DNA of 64,000 nucleotides, taken from contig CAXXKB010000003.1 in NCBI GenBank assembly GCA_963668245.2, positions 6,338 to 70,337 of the forward strand. The letters run 5' to 3'. This DNA comes from Anoxybacterium sp963668245. GTDB taxonomy: Bacteria; Bacillota; Clostridia; Peptostreptococcales; Anaerovoracaceae. The translations under genes and the position numbers were made by a program. The notes below the pieces were generated by a model. The model was not told the DNA's origin, did no database searches, and worked only from the letters and a program-made list of their open reading frames with translations. This document shows positions 25,721 through 34,933 of this stretch, in pieces (within the stretch, counting starts at the first letter, position 1; each line of letters begins with the position of its first letter).

Positions 25721-26032
25721 CTATCCTTTATTCCCTCTCATAGTCCCCACCACTTGGTTTAAATGCAACAGGACTTTCTCCAGAAATGCCTGCTCGGACA
25801 AAACACAAACGGAATGCCCTTCTTGCTGCAAAGCTTCCACCTTCTGCATTTTCAGACTCCTCGGATCTTCTTGAAAGAGATTGGTATTCGCCTTTCCTAC
25901 AACCAAGATTGTGGTATCTTTGGTAACCGCTGCTTGGGGTTTTCCTCCTAATGCAGTGACTAATGCCTGCGCTTGTTTCCGCGACAACATATCCAATTTA
26001 CCCGTAAATACAATTTTTTCGCCCAGAAACAT
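25721..26032 (-). CDS. Stand-alone BRCT-domain protein, copy A
   Basis: The 103 residues form one BRCT domain: GEKIVFTGKLDMLSRKQAQALVTALGGKPQAAVTKDTTILVVG, then a variable turn and the closing helix. This is the type found at the end of NAD-dependent DNA ligase and in exonuclease-like proteins. Alone it may bind DNA ends or a phosphorylated partner. It is almost identical to copy B at 36467-36778 and belongs to the duplicated module. Confidence 0.88.
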   Translation of the reverse strand: MFLGEKIVFTGKLDMLSRKQAQALVTALGGKPQAAVTKDTTILVVGKANTNLFQEDPRSLKMQKVEALQQEGHSVCVLSEQAFLEKVLLHLNQVVGTMRGNKG

Positions 26033-26290
26033 AGTATCGCCTGCCTTTCCCCTTAGCTGGAAGGATTTTTTTCTCTATTTTACCCTTCTCGGAAGACTTT
26101 TATCAAGAATGATTAGCGAACGTGTATTCTTTGGGCAGAAATGCCCCTTATATTCCTCTAAATCTAACATTAAACCCCTATTTACTTTAAACGGAATGGA
26201 AAAATAAAGGTTTTAAGCCACTTTCAGGTTGAATAATCGAAGGACTATCCGTTAAAATCCACTAGATTTAGCAGCGTACAAATTTTTCCG

Positions 26291-26395
26291 CGAATATAAT
26301 CGAAAAAAATAAACAAAACAAATAGTTTTTAGAGTATAATCGAAATATATAGAGAAATAGAAATTTATTAGCGTATACTCGGAATATATTTGGAA
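26291..26395. repeat. Three related short repeats upstream of the AAA ATPase gene
   Basis: GAATATAATCGAAAAA (from 26292), GAGTATAATCGAAATATAT (from 26332) and GCGTATACTCGGAATATAT (from 26371) repeat about every 40 nt. They contain TATAAT-like and TATACT-like hexamers and lie within 150 nt of the gene start. They may be operator repeats or stacked promoters. The 403-nt gap 26038-26440 shows nothing else. Confidence 0.4.
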
Positions 26396-26440
26396 ATCAG
26401 CCATATTTCGTCTATGTCGCAGGATGTGAGGAGGAACCGT

Positions 26441-27637
26441 ATGTTTAATCGTCAGAGTTATTTAGATAAATTGATTCAGGCAAAAGACAGCGATTTTGTA
26501 AAAGTACTGACTGGGGTGCGGCGCTGTGGGAAATCAACCCTCTTAATGCTGTATAAAGACTGGCTCCTGGAGCATGGAGTTGAAGAAGATCAAGTTATCG
26601 AAATCAGTTATGAAAAGATGGAAAATGAACCTTTAAAAGAGGGGCACCGCCTTCACGCTTACCTGAAGGAACGGATTCCAGAGCAGAAGCGGGTGTATCT
26701 GCTGATTGACGAAGCACAAGAAATTCAGGAATGGGCTAAGGTTATAAATAGTCTCAAGGTGACATTTAACGCGGACATTTATGTGACGGGATCGAACTCC
26801 AGTCTTTTTTCTGGAGAATACCTTACTTATTTATCCGGACGGTATATTGAAATAAAGGTCTATCCCTTGTCTTTCCGTGAGTTTTTGGAGTTTAAACAGT
26901 ACGATACGGTAAATAACCTAGAACAACATTATCAAGAATATCTCCGCAGCGGATCCTTCCCCGCAGTGAACCTGGTGGAAGACGAAAATTTGATTCGAAC
27001 GATTAACCAAGGACTCTTTGATTCTATTTTCTCAAGAGATATTATTAGCCGCGGTGAAATAAGAGAAATTGGTGGCTTCTACAAGGTCGCAAAATTTGTA
27101 TTTGATAACATTGGCAACAGTCTGTCCACCAATAAAATAGCCAATACGTTGCGCTCTGAGGGATCAAAAATCAGTCATGACACAGTGGATAATTACTTGA
27201 TGTTGATGTGTAACGCCTATATTCTCTACCAGTGCAGTCGTTATGATATACGCGGGAAAGAGCTCTTAAGAACAAACGGAAAGTATTATATTGTCGATAT
27301 GGGGTTACGCAATCAATTGATCGGCTATAAGTCTTCCAATATGGGACATGATCTTGAGAACATTGTGTTCTTAGAGTTAATCAGACGAGGATACCAGGTT
27401 TTTGTTGGCAAAAACGGGACCGCCGAAATTGATTTCATTGCGGAAAGATTGGAGACGAAAATGTATATTCAAGTCTCTCTATCGGTGATGGACGAGCAGA
27501 CAAAAGAACGAGAATTCAAAGCTTTTGAAAAAATTACGGATAACTATCCGAAATGGTTGATTACGATGGATCGATTGGATATGTCCCAAAATGGCATCCT
27601 TCACAAAAATGTATTTGATTTTCTACTGGAAGAGTAG
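26441..27637 (+). CDS. AAA_14/DUF4143-type ATPase
   Basis: The start chosen is the ATG after GAGGAGG, giving 398 residues. Residues 1-180 form an AAA ATPase with Walker A GVRRCGKSTLL and Walker B YLLIDEAQEI. From about residue 190 the DUF4143 domain follows, a winged helix (LSTNKIANTLRSEG) plus a restriction-nuclease-like fold with GTAEIDFIAE and IQVSLS. The family is widespread in bacteria and archaea, often next to mobile elements. Its function is not settled. It stands alone on the plus strand. Confidence 0.9.
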   Translation: MFNRQSYLDKLIQAKDSDFVKVLTGVRRCGKSTLLMLYKDWLLEHGVEEDQVIEISYEKMENEPLKEGHRLHAYLKERIPEQKRVYLLIDEAQEIQEWAKVINSLKVTFNADIYVTGSNSSLFSGEYLTYLSGRYIEIKVYPLSFREFLEFKQYDTVNNLEQHYQEYLRSGSFPAVNLVEDENLIRTINQGLFDSIFSRDIISRGEIREIGGFYKVAKFVFDNIGNSLSTNKIANTLRSEGSKISHDTVDNYLMLMCNAYILYQCSRYDIRGKELLRTNGKYYIVDMGLRNQLIGYKSSNMGHDLENIVFLELIRRGYQVFVGKNGTAEIDFIAERLETKMYIQVSLSVMDEQTKEREFKAFEKITDNYPKWLITMDRLDMSQNGILHKNVFDFLLEE

Positions 27638-27660
27638 CGGTATCCAGCTTGCACGTTATA

Positions 27661-27708
27661 TTTACTGGAGCATAGAAGTGTTTTCAATACTCTCAAGTTA
27701 TGACTATG
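27661..27708. repeat. Second copy of the recombinase control region or res site
   Basis: These 48 bp match 11860-11907, the control region of the serine recombinase, at 39 positions, including CAATACTCT and TGACTATG. No recombinase gene is next to this copy. It could be a partner site for the recombinase or the remains of a lost recombinase gene. Confidence 0.5.
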
Positions 27709-27809
27709 ACTGTCTAGCTTATGCACCAATACAAACTAAAAAAAACTGATTATGAGTCATGCAATCCGTTTTATCTGAATTATTCAGCAGACATTAAATA
27801 AACATACGG

Positions 27810-27856
27810 ACAAAAAGATAGTGCCACTTCATCCCAGAAATAGCATTATCTTTTTA
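27810..27856 (+). terminator. Terminator-like hairpin after the AAA ATPase gene
   Basis: AAAAAGATAgTGC and GCATTATCTTTTT pair around a loop of about 20 nt. The T run serves plus-strand transcripts and the A run serves minus-strand ones. It lies between the convergent ATPase gene and the GH13 fragment. Confidence 0.45.
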
Positions 27857-28033
27857 TGAAGTCCCTTTGGAGAATCCTTGAATTAATCTGATAATCTTGT
27901 CAATTGCGATTATAATTTCATCATGAAGCTGAACGATTCCCTTAAAATCACTTACGCCATCAGGGTTGGTATCTTGAAAACTGCGAGGACAGATTTGATA
28001 GACAACTTCTTCTTTCCAACAAGTTTTCACCAC
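27854..28033 (-). pseudogene. Chimeric fragment: alpha-glucosidase (GH13) N-terminus joined to foreign tail
   Basis: A GTG start with GGGAGC upstream opens a 59-codon frame. Residues 1-34 match the N-terminus of GH13 alpha-glucosidases (CWKEEVVYQICPRSFQDTN, then PDGVSDFKGI). After that the sequence changes to an unrelated LHDEIIIAIDKIIRLIQGF tail. It is 17 nt after the VOC gene and was probably its operon partner before a deletion. Confidence 0.7.
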
Positions 28034-28049
28034 TTACTTCGCTCCCTGT

Positions 28050-28445
28050 TTATAAATTTATCTGACAAAATTCAATGTGCTCACCATTAGGTCCACCCAC
28101 AATGAAATAGCTGATGCCATTTTTCCAATAGTGCAATGTTTCAATTCCATCTGATACTACGTTCATTTTTTCGTTTTGAATTTGTTGATACAAATCTTGA
28201 ATATTAACGACATCTAAGGCAATGTGGTCAATTGCGCCACTTACTCCAGTAGCCTCTACATTATCCCATAGTTCAATGACTAGTCCTTGGTTTTCTAAAA
28301 AAGCGACTTGCCCGCCATTATTGACTTGGTTTTCTTCATTGATGATTTGAAAACCAAGTTTTTCATAAAAAACGATGGATTCGCTCATTTTTTTTGTAGG
28401 GATCCCGATATGTTGGAGTCCACGAATATACTGATTAACTTGCAT
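28050..28445 (-). CDS. VOC-superfamily (glyoxalase/dioxygenase-like) protein
   Basis: This 131-residue single-chain protein has paired beta-alpha-beta modules. The likely metal ligands are His in GLQHIGIPT, Glu in VIELWDN, His in AIDHIALDV and Glu in GEHIEFCQ. Such proteins include lactoylglutathione lyases and antibiotic-modifying enzymes. The substrate cannot be told. The deleted GH13 gene beside it suggests sugar-related chemistry, perhaps. Confidence 0.88.
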   Translation of the reverse strand: MQVNQYIRGLQHIGIPTKKMSESIVFYEKLGFQIINEENQVNNGGQVAFLENQGLVIELWDNVEATGVSGAIDHIALDVVNIQDLYQQIQNEKMNVVSDGIETLHYWKNGISYFIVGGPNGEHIEFCQINL

Positions 28446-28532
28446 ATTGACACCTTGCTTTCCTTAAAATTTCATTTACAGTCATACTAATCCTTTTGTT
28501 CGAACAGATTTTTTTAATAAGCGGGGTCTCAC

Positions 28533-29055
28533 CAAGATAAGGATTTAATTTGCCGTAGAACATGAAAAAATTCGTCTTGGTAGACATGATGGGCACTGAG
28601 TCTTAGCATCATGCGTCTTCCGCTGTGAATCAGTTTCCCAACAGTCTTGAAAATACGAAGACGGATAGTCAGTATCTGTAGGCCTTTTACCTTTTCCGGG
28701 AACGCTAGCGCGCATAAAATTCTTGATGTTATAGGAAACTAAGCCGACCATCATGCGAACAGCATTCTCCAAGAAATGAAAACTGTCTGTCTTATCGAAG
28801 AAGAAGCCATTCTTTGCTTCATTGATGAAATTCTCCCTCGTACCTCTCTTTCAAGTACCTACTTAGTAACGAATAGGGTAAACATGCTCTTCCCTCTGAC
28901 TCCATTCGATCTCATCCCCAACTTGAACAAACTGATCCGCCATTTTGAATAAGCGGGGATTTCATTTGAGTCGGATAACATACTGATGCTCTTTTTCCTC
29001 GCATAGTATGAATTTTTAGATGTTCTAACTTATTTATAATAATCGCTTTGTTATA
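28533..29055 (-). mobile_element. Remnant of an IS1380-family transposase
   Basis: In broken minus-strand frames the region encodes EEKEHQYVIRLK-stop-NPRLFKMADQFVQ, then REEHVYPIRY, then TRENFINEAKNGFFFDKTD, then AVRMMVGLVSYNIKNF and TVGKLIHSGRRMMLRLSAH. This is the C-terminal half of IS1380-type transposases in order. Stops and frameshifts interrupt it. No terminal repeats could be identified. The stretch 29056-29301 holds nothing I recognise. Confidence 0.75.
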
Positions 29056-29301
29056 TAGCATTGAAGCATCACTTATGAGTTTATCTGTGTTATCCGTCAT
29101 TAAGCTTTATAGCCCCCTGTTCTTCCTAGATAATTTTCATCATAATTCTCATTAAATCTCTGATGTAACCCCAATTCAACGTCGATGAGTATTACTTCAG
29201 TATAGTAAAGGGGCTAATCAATTGTCATCGAAGATTAACTTAACTTCATAATACTTACCAAGTAATTCATATTTGTCCCCTATTCATTTTTAACCGTAAG
29301 T

Positions 29302-31710
29302 TTAGTACATTTCATCTTTTACATTAAATGATTGGCCTTTTAGGTTGTATTTCAAAAATTTGTATAATATATAATTTTCCTTGTCAGTCTCGTGTGTAGA
29401 TAAAATAATCTGTTTGTTTGGAAAATCGTTCCTAAGCACTTCTATAAATGATGCAATATTAATATCATCCATAGTTTGTACTGGATCATCAATTAGAATA
29501 AACCCTATATCATCTGTTTGTTCTGAAATGTATCGCTTATTCATTGCAAACAAAAAGGATAGAACAAACCCTGATAATTGCCCTGAGCTGAATGTATTGA
29601 GTATGTCATGTTTTGCATCACCATTCGAAACAAATCTCATTTCATCTTTATTAATAAATACACCTAACCCATTTTGATAATCCTGCAATATTTTCCCTGT
29701 GTATATTAGAAGAGGTACACGCAACTTTTTTAGAACTAAATTTTTATATTCCTCTATTGCAATATTATAGAAGTTCTTTAGTTCATTAAAATTATTTCTG
29801 ATTATTTCAAGTTTCTCCAATTTGATGATTAATGTCTTCACATCATTTTTTATCTGATCAATCTCATTATTTTTCAGAAGACTATTTTGATATCTTACAA
29901 ACATAATTTTATTATCTGTGGCAGTTTTGTCTTTTAAATTTGATTGTTCAATTGATAATAGGTCAGCATTTCCCTTAAATATATTGTCGTAATTATAGAG
30001 TTTTAAATTCTCTGTGAAGTTCTTGTTTTCATAATCAGAAAGCTTCGACTCGATAATTCTTTTCAGTTCAATAATTTTGCTTATCTCATCTAGTTCTCTC
30101 CACGAATTAATATCTCCAACAAATCCATGGATTTTAGAAATATCATTCATTTTCTTTTCTGACTTAAGAAGCACGGAATATTCACTTGCAATGGTACGAA
30201 TTTGTTCAATTTCGTTGTCATCTTTTCGCTTAAACAATTTTTCTATTGAATCAACTATTGAGTTAGCATAATTAGATAGCATCGCTTTCTTGTCTTTTAT
30301 TTCTACAGAAATATTATCTTGTGAACTTTTCAACTGAGTACTTAAAGAACTATATGCTGCTTCCAATAGCTCAGGATTGTCATAAGGGCTATTGCAATAA
30401 GGACACTGATTTGAATTTGCATTATTTCCTCTAACTGAATGTAGCTTTTCTCTCGCTTGTATCAGTTCATTTGTCTTCTTTTGATTCTCTCCAAGTTGGG
30501 AATTTAGTACTTTTATTTCGTTAACAAGATTATCTACATCACCAATTACTACCGCCTCAGGGATTATTCCTATTTCTTGCAATGAAATCATATCTTCTTT
30601 TTTATATTTTGAAATATCCAATTCACTGCGGAAGAAATCACTGTATTTAAAAACATCCAGCACTCGGTTCAATTTAGCAATTTCATCTTCAACCTGTTTA
30701 TGATTAAACTTATTGCCATTCATAAATTCATTGAATTTTGTGTAACTTAAGATTGCTTCATTATCATTTGAGCACATCATTATTTCATTATTTTTTAGTA
30801 ACTTCCTGTAATCAGCTAAATCTTGATATAGATTATAGATGCCATTTATTTCATCAATATATGCTGACAGTTGGTTCTCTGAAATGTCCTTTAACACAAA
30901 CTTCTCAAGATCCCATTTTTTCACTACACAATTTTGAGGATAAACAAGTAACGGAGTATAATTTGTTTCTTTATATGCTCCTCCAGCATCATCTAACTTC
31001 ATTTTCAAATTAGATATCTTAATATCTAACTCACCTTTTGTAGCTTTTATTGCATCGTTAATTAAAACTCCATTTTTTGCCTTAGAGGCTCCTGTAAGGC
31101 TTTTTTCTATTTTATCAATCTTCGCTTGTATAGTTTCTGTTTGAAGAAGTTTAGTCATGCTGTCTTTTCTACTAGAAATACTATTTTTTAGAAAATGAAC
31201 GGATTCCGCTTGAGAAACGTAATAGTAGATATTAAAATGCTCTTTTATGTAGTTTAAATTCTCAAATTCTGAAATGTCTCCCTTCCAATCTATATTACCA
31301 TTTAAAAATTCATCAAATTTATTTGTATCAACTGGTCCTTCAATACAAGTGAATTTAATAGCTGTATCAAAGGTTAGCTTTGTAAGACTATTATCTATCT
31401 CTGCAATAATAGTTATCTTTTCATGTCTTTCATTTATCAATGTTAATATCAAATATCCGCATTCATCTGATGTATTTAACAGAATATTTTTACCAAGATT
31501 GGTTCTTCCATCTTCAATATCTGAATTTAAACGTGTTATTCTTTTAGTAAAAATCAACTCAACGGCATCGAAAAATGTTGTTTTCCCAAATCCATTAGGT
31601 CCTGATAAAATAGTAGGATTTGTATCATGAACAAAATAAAATTCATAGAATTTCTTATAGTCAAAACACTTAAAATTGCGTACTTTTAGACTTTCAATTT
31701 TATAACTCAC
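29302..31710 (-). CDS. SMC/RecN-like ABC ATPase of an ABC-3C-type defence system
   Basis: The 802-residue protein has an N-terminal ATP-binding head (SGPNGFGKTTFFDAVEL, residues 36-52), long coiled coils and a CPYC hook-like motif near residue 440. A C-terminal head carries the ABC signature FSSGQLSG, Walker B FILIDDPVQTMDD and a closing H-loop (ILSTHETD). It starts with GTG overlapping the stop of the middle gene by one nucleotide. In ABC three-component systems the ATPase is thought to sense invading DNA and license a nuclease effector. The context and motifs match well. Confidence 0.85.
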   Translation of the reverse strand: MSYKIESLKVRNFKCFDYKKFYEFYFVHDTNPTILSGPNGFGKTTFFDAVELIFTKRITRLNSDIEDGRTNLGKNILLNTSDECGYLILTLINERHEKITIIAEIDNSLTKLTFDTAIKFTCIEGPVDTNKFDEFLNGNIDWKGDISEFENLNYIKEHFNIYYYVSQAESVHFLKNSISSRKDSMTKLLQTETIQAKIDKIEKSLTGASKAKNGVLINDAIKATKGELDIKISNLKMKLDDAGGAYKETNYTPLLVYPQNCVVKKWDLEKFVLKDISENQLSAYIDEINGIYNLYQDLADYRKLLKNNEIMMCSNDNEAILSYTKFNEFMNGNKFNHKQVEDEIAKLNRVLDVFKYSDFFRSELDISKYKKEDMISLQEIGIIPEAVVIGDVDNLVNEIKVLNSQLGENQKKTNELIQAREKLHSVRGNNANSNQCPYCNSPYDNPELLEAAYSSLSTQLKSSQDNISVEIKDKKAMLSNYANSIVDSIEKLFKRKDDNEIEQIRTIASEYSVLLKSEKKMNDISKIHGFVGDINSWRELDEISKIIELKRIIESKLSDYENKNFTENLKLYNYDNIFKGNADLLSIEQSNLKDKTATDNKIMFVRYQNSLLKNNEIDQIKNDVKTLIIKLEKLEIIRNNFNELKNFYNIAIEEYKNLVLKKLRVPLLIYTGKILQDYQNGLGVFINKDEMRFVSNGDAKHDILNTFSSGQLSGFVLSFLFAMNKRYISEQTDDIGFILIDDPVQTMDDINIASFIEVLRNDFPNKQIILSTHETDKENYILYKFLKYNLKGQSFNVKDEMY

Positions 31711-32507
31711 TATTTTACCCCTTTCAACATTTTTTTGATTGCTTTTTCTAGATTATCCTCATCAATTTTAAAATCATCTTCTAGTAGAAGTATCTCCTCA
31801 ATGTTAGTTTCATTATTATTTAAAATTTGATGGTACTTGATTTGCTTATCTATTAAAGCCCGTTCAACCTGTTTTTCTATAGGCTCAGGTGCTAATTCAG
31901 TCTTAAACTTATACTGTAAAAATGGAAGTTTAGCAAACATACGAATTACCAGGCCATATGTGCTATCTAATTCTTTACCTTCAACCAACTTGAAATAACT
32001 ATCCTCATTATCTACAATTTGACATAGTGCATCTACTAATGTTCTGTCACTAAACTGCGATAGAGAATTTTCCAATTGCTCAATTTGTTTTTGCGTATAA
32101 GGCAAAACATATCTTTTGAAATAGTTGGGTGATTCTTCTATTGAGTAAACAGCATTTCTATAGTTATTCAAATTTTCTATATTTTCAAATAATAACAGAT
32201 AAATTGCCGAGGTATTCTTATCTATCTGACTAGCTTCTTTTGCGTTACCAAATGATTCTATTATTTGTTGCTTAAACGAAATATTGTCCGAATCTACGCT
32301 TTTTGAGTATTTATTTTCAAGCTGTTCTAATGCATTAATTACTTCTACCTCATCGTTTTCAAATCCCCTACAATCTATGGCGTTAATAATGAAATAATTA
32401 GCGATTTCTGTGTGTTCATGCTTATAGAATTCTAAATTTATTCTGCCAATATCGGTTAGTTTAACGTAATTGTATGTTCTAAATATTCTATCAATCAAGT
32501 CATTCAT
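31710..32507 (-). CDS. Probable middle component of the ABC-3C-type system
   Basis: This 265-residue, charged, mostly helical protein contains a winged-helix-like N-terminus (RTYNYVKLTDIGRINLEFY). It has no catalytic motif that I can see. It overlaps the upstream effector gene by 8 nt and the ATPase gene by 1 nt, which implies translational coupling and a complex. The position between effector and SMC-like ATPase is that of ABC-3C middle components. The name rests on the context. Confidence 0.65.
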   Translation of the reverse strand: MNDLIDRIFRTYNYVKLTDIGRINLEFYKHEHTEIANYFIINAIDCRGFENDEVEVINALEQLENKYSKSVDSDNISFKQQIIESFGNAKEASQIDKNTSAIYLLLFENIENLNNYRNAVYSIEESPNYFKRYVLPYTQKQIEQLENSLSQFSDRTLVDALCQIVDNEDSYFKLVEGKELDSTYGLVIRMFAKLPFLQYKFKTELAPEPIEKQVERALIDKQIKYHQILNNNETNIEEILLLEDDFKIDEDNLEKAIKKMLKGVK

Positions 32508-34077
32508 TATCTATCAGTTCCCCCTCTGCTATATCTTTACTTATTATTCTCATGACTTTTGATTTGTTGTAATTAATTTTTTGTCGTTCAGCAGAATCCG
32601 AAGTTATATCTACAATTTCATTTAATTCATTAGTCCCCATAACATTGAAGTTATTTTGATTGTATCTATAGTCAGGCTTATTCAATCTATCAGTAATTAA
32701 GACATCACTTTCGTAAATAAAAAATTTATCTGCATTATTCATGCTTAATTCTTTATTCAATTGGGCTTCAAAATCTTCAATATACTCATTTTCATCCAAA
32801 GTTAGTCGATAAATCTCTTCATTTTTTTCAGCTAAAATAACATTTGAATCATAATATTTCAAACATTCTATTTTCTTCAAAAATCTAATAAATAAATTGT
32901 TAACGACAGTATCTCTTGGCAAATTATTCTTTGGAGTTCTTAGGAGCAGCTTATATAAAAAGTCTTTTTTGTCTTCATAGCTTTTATTGCAAATCTCTAT
33001 CATCTGACGATATAAATTACACTCATCAAAAGTGGTGCAACTCTCACAATCACTACATACACAATCAGTTCGGATACTACTAGGATATTTTTTATATGTA
33101 TCCTTTATCAACTGAAGCAACTCATAATACTGATATTCCGTTGTATTACTTTCAGCCTTATGATCTTTAATTATCAGATCAAGTATTTTGGAAAACTCCA
33201 CTTTACATGAATTTTTTTTACTGCAGGTATTATGAGCACTAATCACATCTTTTGAAAAAATGACGATCTTATCATAAATAAACTGATAATACGTTTGATT
33301 ATAGTATATGCTCCCCTGAGGATTAATCTTCTTTAATATCTTCTCAATAATTTCGCATGAATTTTGAATGACACTTGCAGGTGTTGTAAATTGTTCACCA
33401 TATACATTCCATATATCTGAATCAGACTTACCATTCAACAACCCTTTATATAGAGATAATTTATTCTTTGCGCATGCAACGGCTTTAATCACATTCTCTT
33501 TTTCATTATTGCCATCACAAATTGAACATAATATTTTGTATAAAGAACCTTTCGGCGTATTGTTGTTAATTTTACTAATTAGGATATACTTTTCTTCTGT
33601 TTGCTTATACAAAGCATCGCTTCTTTTTATTTTTCCCCCAAGTGTGGGGCCTAATGGTGTTATCTCATCACTAAATTCTTTTTCTGTTTTAACTTCCTTG
33701 TTTAGATCAGATAACAGACAGTCAATACTCTGTACAGTTTTCTCTATGAAATCAAAAGGAATTGTAGCTTCGGGAACAATATGAAAATATGCATTTTCAG
33801 CTGCATACTGTAAGGCAGATATAATAAAGCATGTTTTATCATCATTGTCTAAACTGACATTACCTGCTTTAACTTGATGTAAACTTATGTAATTATCCCC
33901 TTTTATTATAGAAAAATCCTCTTCACCTTCGATTCCTAATTTATATAAAATGATTTCTTCCTGATTACCTAATTCAATAACTTGCCATATATGATTTAAA
34001 GCTATATATAAAGCTATATGCCGTTGATACTCAAACCCTTCCCAAGCTGGAATGGCACTAATAGGTGCGATTATCAT
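32500..34077 (-). CDS. Restriction-nuclease-fold effector of the ABC-3C-type system
   Basis: The 525-residue protein begins with GFEYQRHIALYIALNHI (residues 14-30), EGEEDFSI (51-58) and SLHQVKA (65-71). The spacing of E...ED...QVK is that of PD-(D/E)xK nucleases such as the Cap4 and Mrr-like families. The middle region has a dense cysteine cluster (CVCSDCESCTTFDEC) that could bind zinc. It is the first gene of the operon, with AGGAG before ATG. It most likely cuts DNA when the ATPase is activated. Confidence 0.75.
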   Translation of the reverse strand: MIIAPISAIPAWEGFEYQRHIALYIALNHIWQVIELGNQEEIILYKLGIEGEEDFSIIKGDNYISLHQVKAGNVSLDNDDKTCFIISALQYAAENAYFHIVPEATIPFDFIEKTVQSIDCLLSDLNKEVKTEKEFSDEITPLGPTLGGKIKRSDALYKQTEEKYILISKINNNTPKGSLYKILCSICDGNNEKENVIKAVACAKNKLSLYKGLLNGKSDSDIWNVYGEQFTTPASVIQNSCEIIEKILKKINPQGSIYYNQTYYQFIYDKIVIFSKDVISAHNTCSKKNSCKVEFSKILDLIIKDHKAESNTTEYQYYELLQLIKDTYKKYPSSIRTDCVCSDCESCTTFDECNLYRQMIEICNKSYEDKKDFLYKLLLRTPKNNLPRDTVVNNLFIRFLKKIECLKYYDSNVILAEKNEEIYRLTLDENEYIEDFEAQLNKELSMNNADKFFIYESDVLITDRLNKPDYRYNQNNFNVMGTNELNEIVDITSDSAERQKINYNKSKVMRIISKDIAEGELIDNE

Positions 34078-34468
34078 AGTCTTTCTCCTATCCTATATCT
34101 CTGCTGCTCCGACGAAGTCTTTTCTGTCGCCACTTTCTGATTATATTCGTACCCTTCTCTTTAACACTCAATAACATTCTAAATATTAATAGTATACAAC
34201 TTTTTTAAATATAATATTATACCTGAGTTATTTATATATTTTCTGAAAACGTCTTGAAACGTTAGTCTTCCAACTTAATTTGTATTTCCAGTTCACACCC
34301 AAAGGGTGTTTATAGAACAAGTGAAAAATGCTGTTGCAGCAAGGCTAATCGTAGTTGCTTGAAATTTTATGAATTATTCAAGTTCAGGTATTTCTTTGAA
34401 TGACAATCACTTAGTTTTAGAAACAATAAAGTGATCGAGTGCTTCTGGTCCTAGAACTTCTCCTACAT
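34078..34468. other. Non-coding gap upstream of the ABC-3C operon
   Basis: This 391-nt gap contains AT-rich sequence with TATAAT-like hexamers near 34210-34225 on the minus strand that may drive the operon. I see no RNA gene, hairpin or reading frame worth naming. Confidence 0.3.
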
Positions 34469-34720
34469 TCAACACCTGCTGTGTAAAAATAAGTCCGCTT
34501 CAGATGGAGTGAGGTCTGAATTTGGCTGGTTTGATAGAGTATGGCACCGCGCTCCGTTATTTCGTGCATACATCTCAAAAATTGCAGATTCGACAATATC
34601 CGCGGGGGTTTCAAAAAATTCATACTCCAAAGCTAAGTGCGTTTGCAACGCTTCAATCATCTTAGTAGTGCTCCCATCTAATTTGAGAAACATACTGGAT
34701 TCTAATGCGTCATTCGACAT
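34469..34720 (-). CDS. Small acidic helical protein, copy B
   Basis: Its first 53 residues (MSNDALESSMFLKLDGSTTK to FEMYAR) match copy A at 22879-23070. The tail, NNGARCHTLSNQPNSDL onward, is different and looks like read-through into unrelated DNA after a rearrangement. GGAAGGTG precedes the ATG. The break lies exactly at the edge of the duplicated segment. Confidence 0.6.
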   Translation of the reverse strand: MSNDALESSMFLKLDGSTTKMIEALQTHLALEYEFFETPADIVESAIFEMYARNNGARCHTLSNQPNSDLTPSEADLFLHSRC

Positions 34721-34839
34721 ACCGATCACCTTCCCTTTCTACCTAAAATATCCGTAGAATCTTCCAGATGATTGATTTATGAACAGAAAATTTTAGAAAA
34801 ATTCCCTGCCTTTCTTTTTAAATATCCACGCGTGTTCGC

Positions 34840-34869
34840 TTTACAAGAACAAACATGTGTTCGTATAAT
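34840..34869 (+). promoter_or_regulatory. Promoter with LexA (SOS) box for the YolD-like gene, copy B
   Basis: TTTACA (34840-34845) and TATAAT (34864-34869) are 18 nt apart. CAAAC-ATGT-GTTCG (34850-34863) is one base from the LexA consensus CGAAC-N4-GTTCG. It is a better match than the copy A site. Confidence 0.75.
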
Positions 34870-34933
34870 GGGGTATAGAATCTGTAAGCAGTCCTAATTC
34901 ATGACATGAAAGAATGAGTGGAAGGTGAATATC

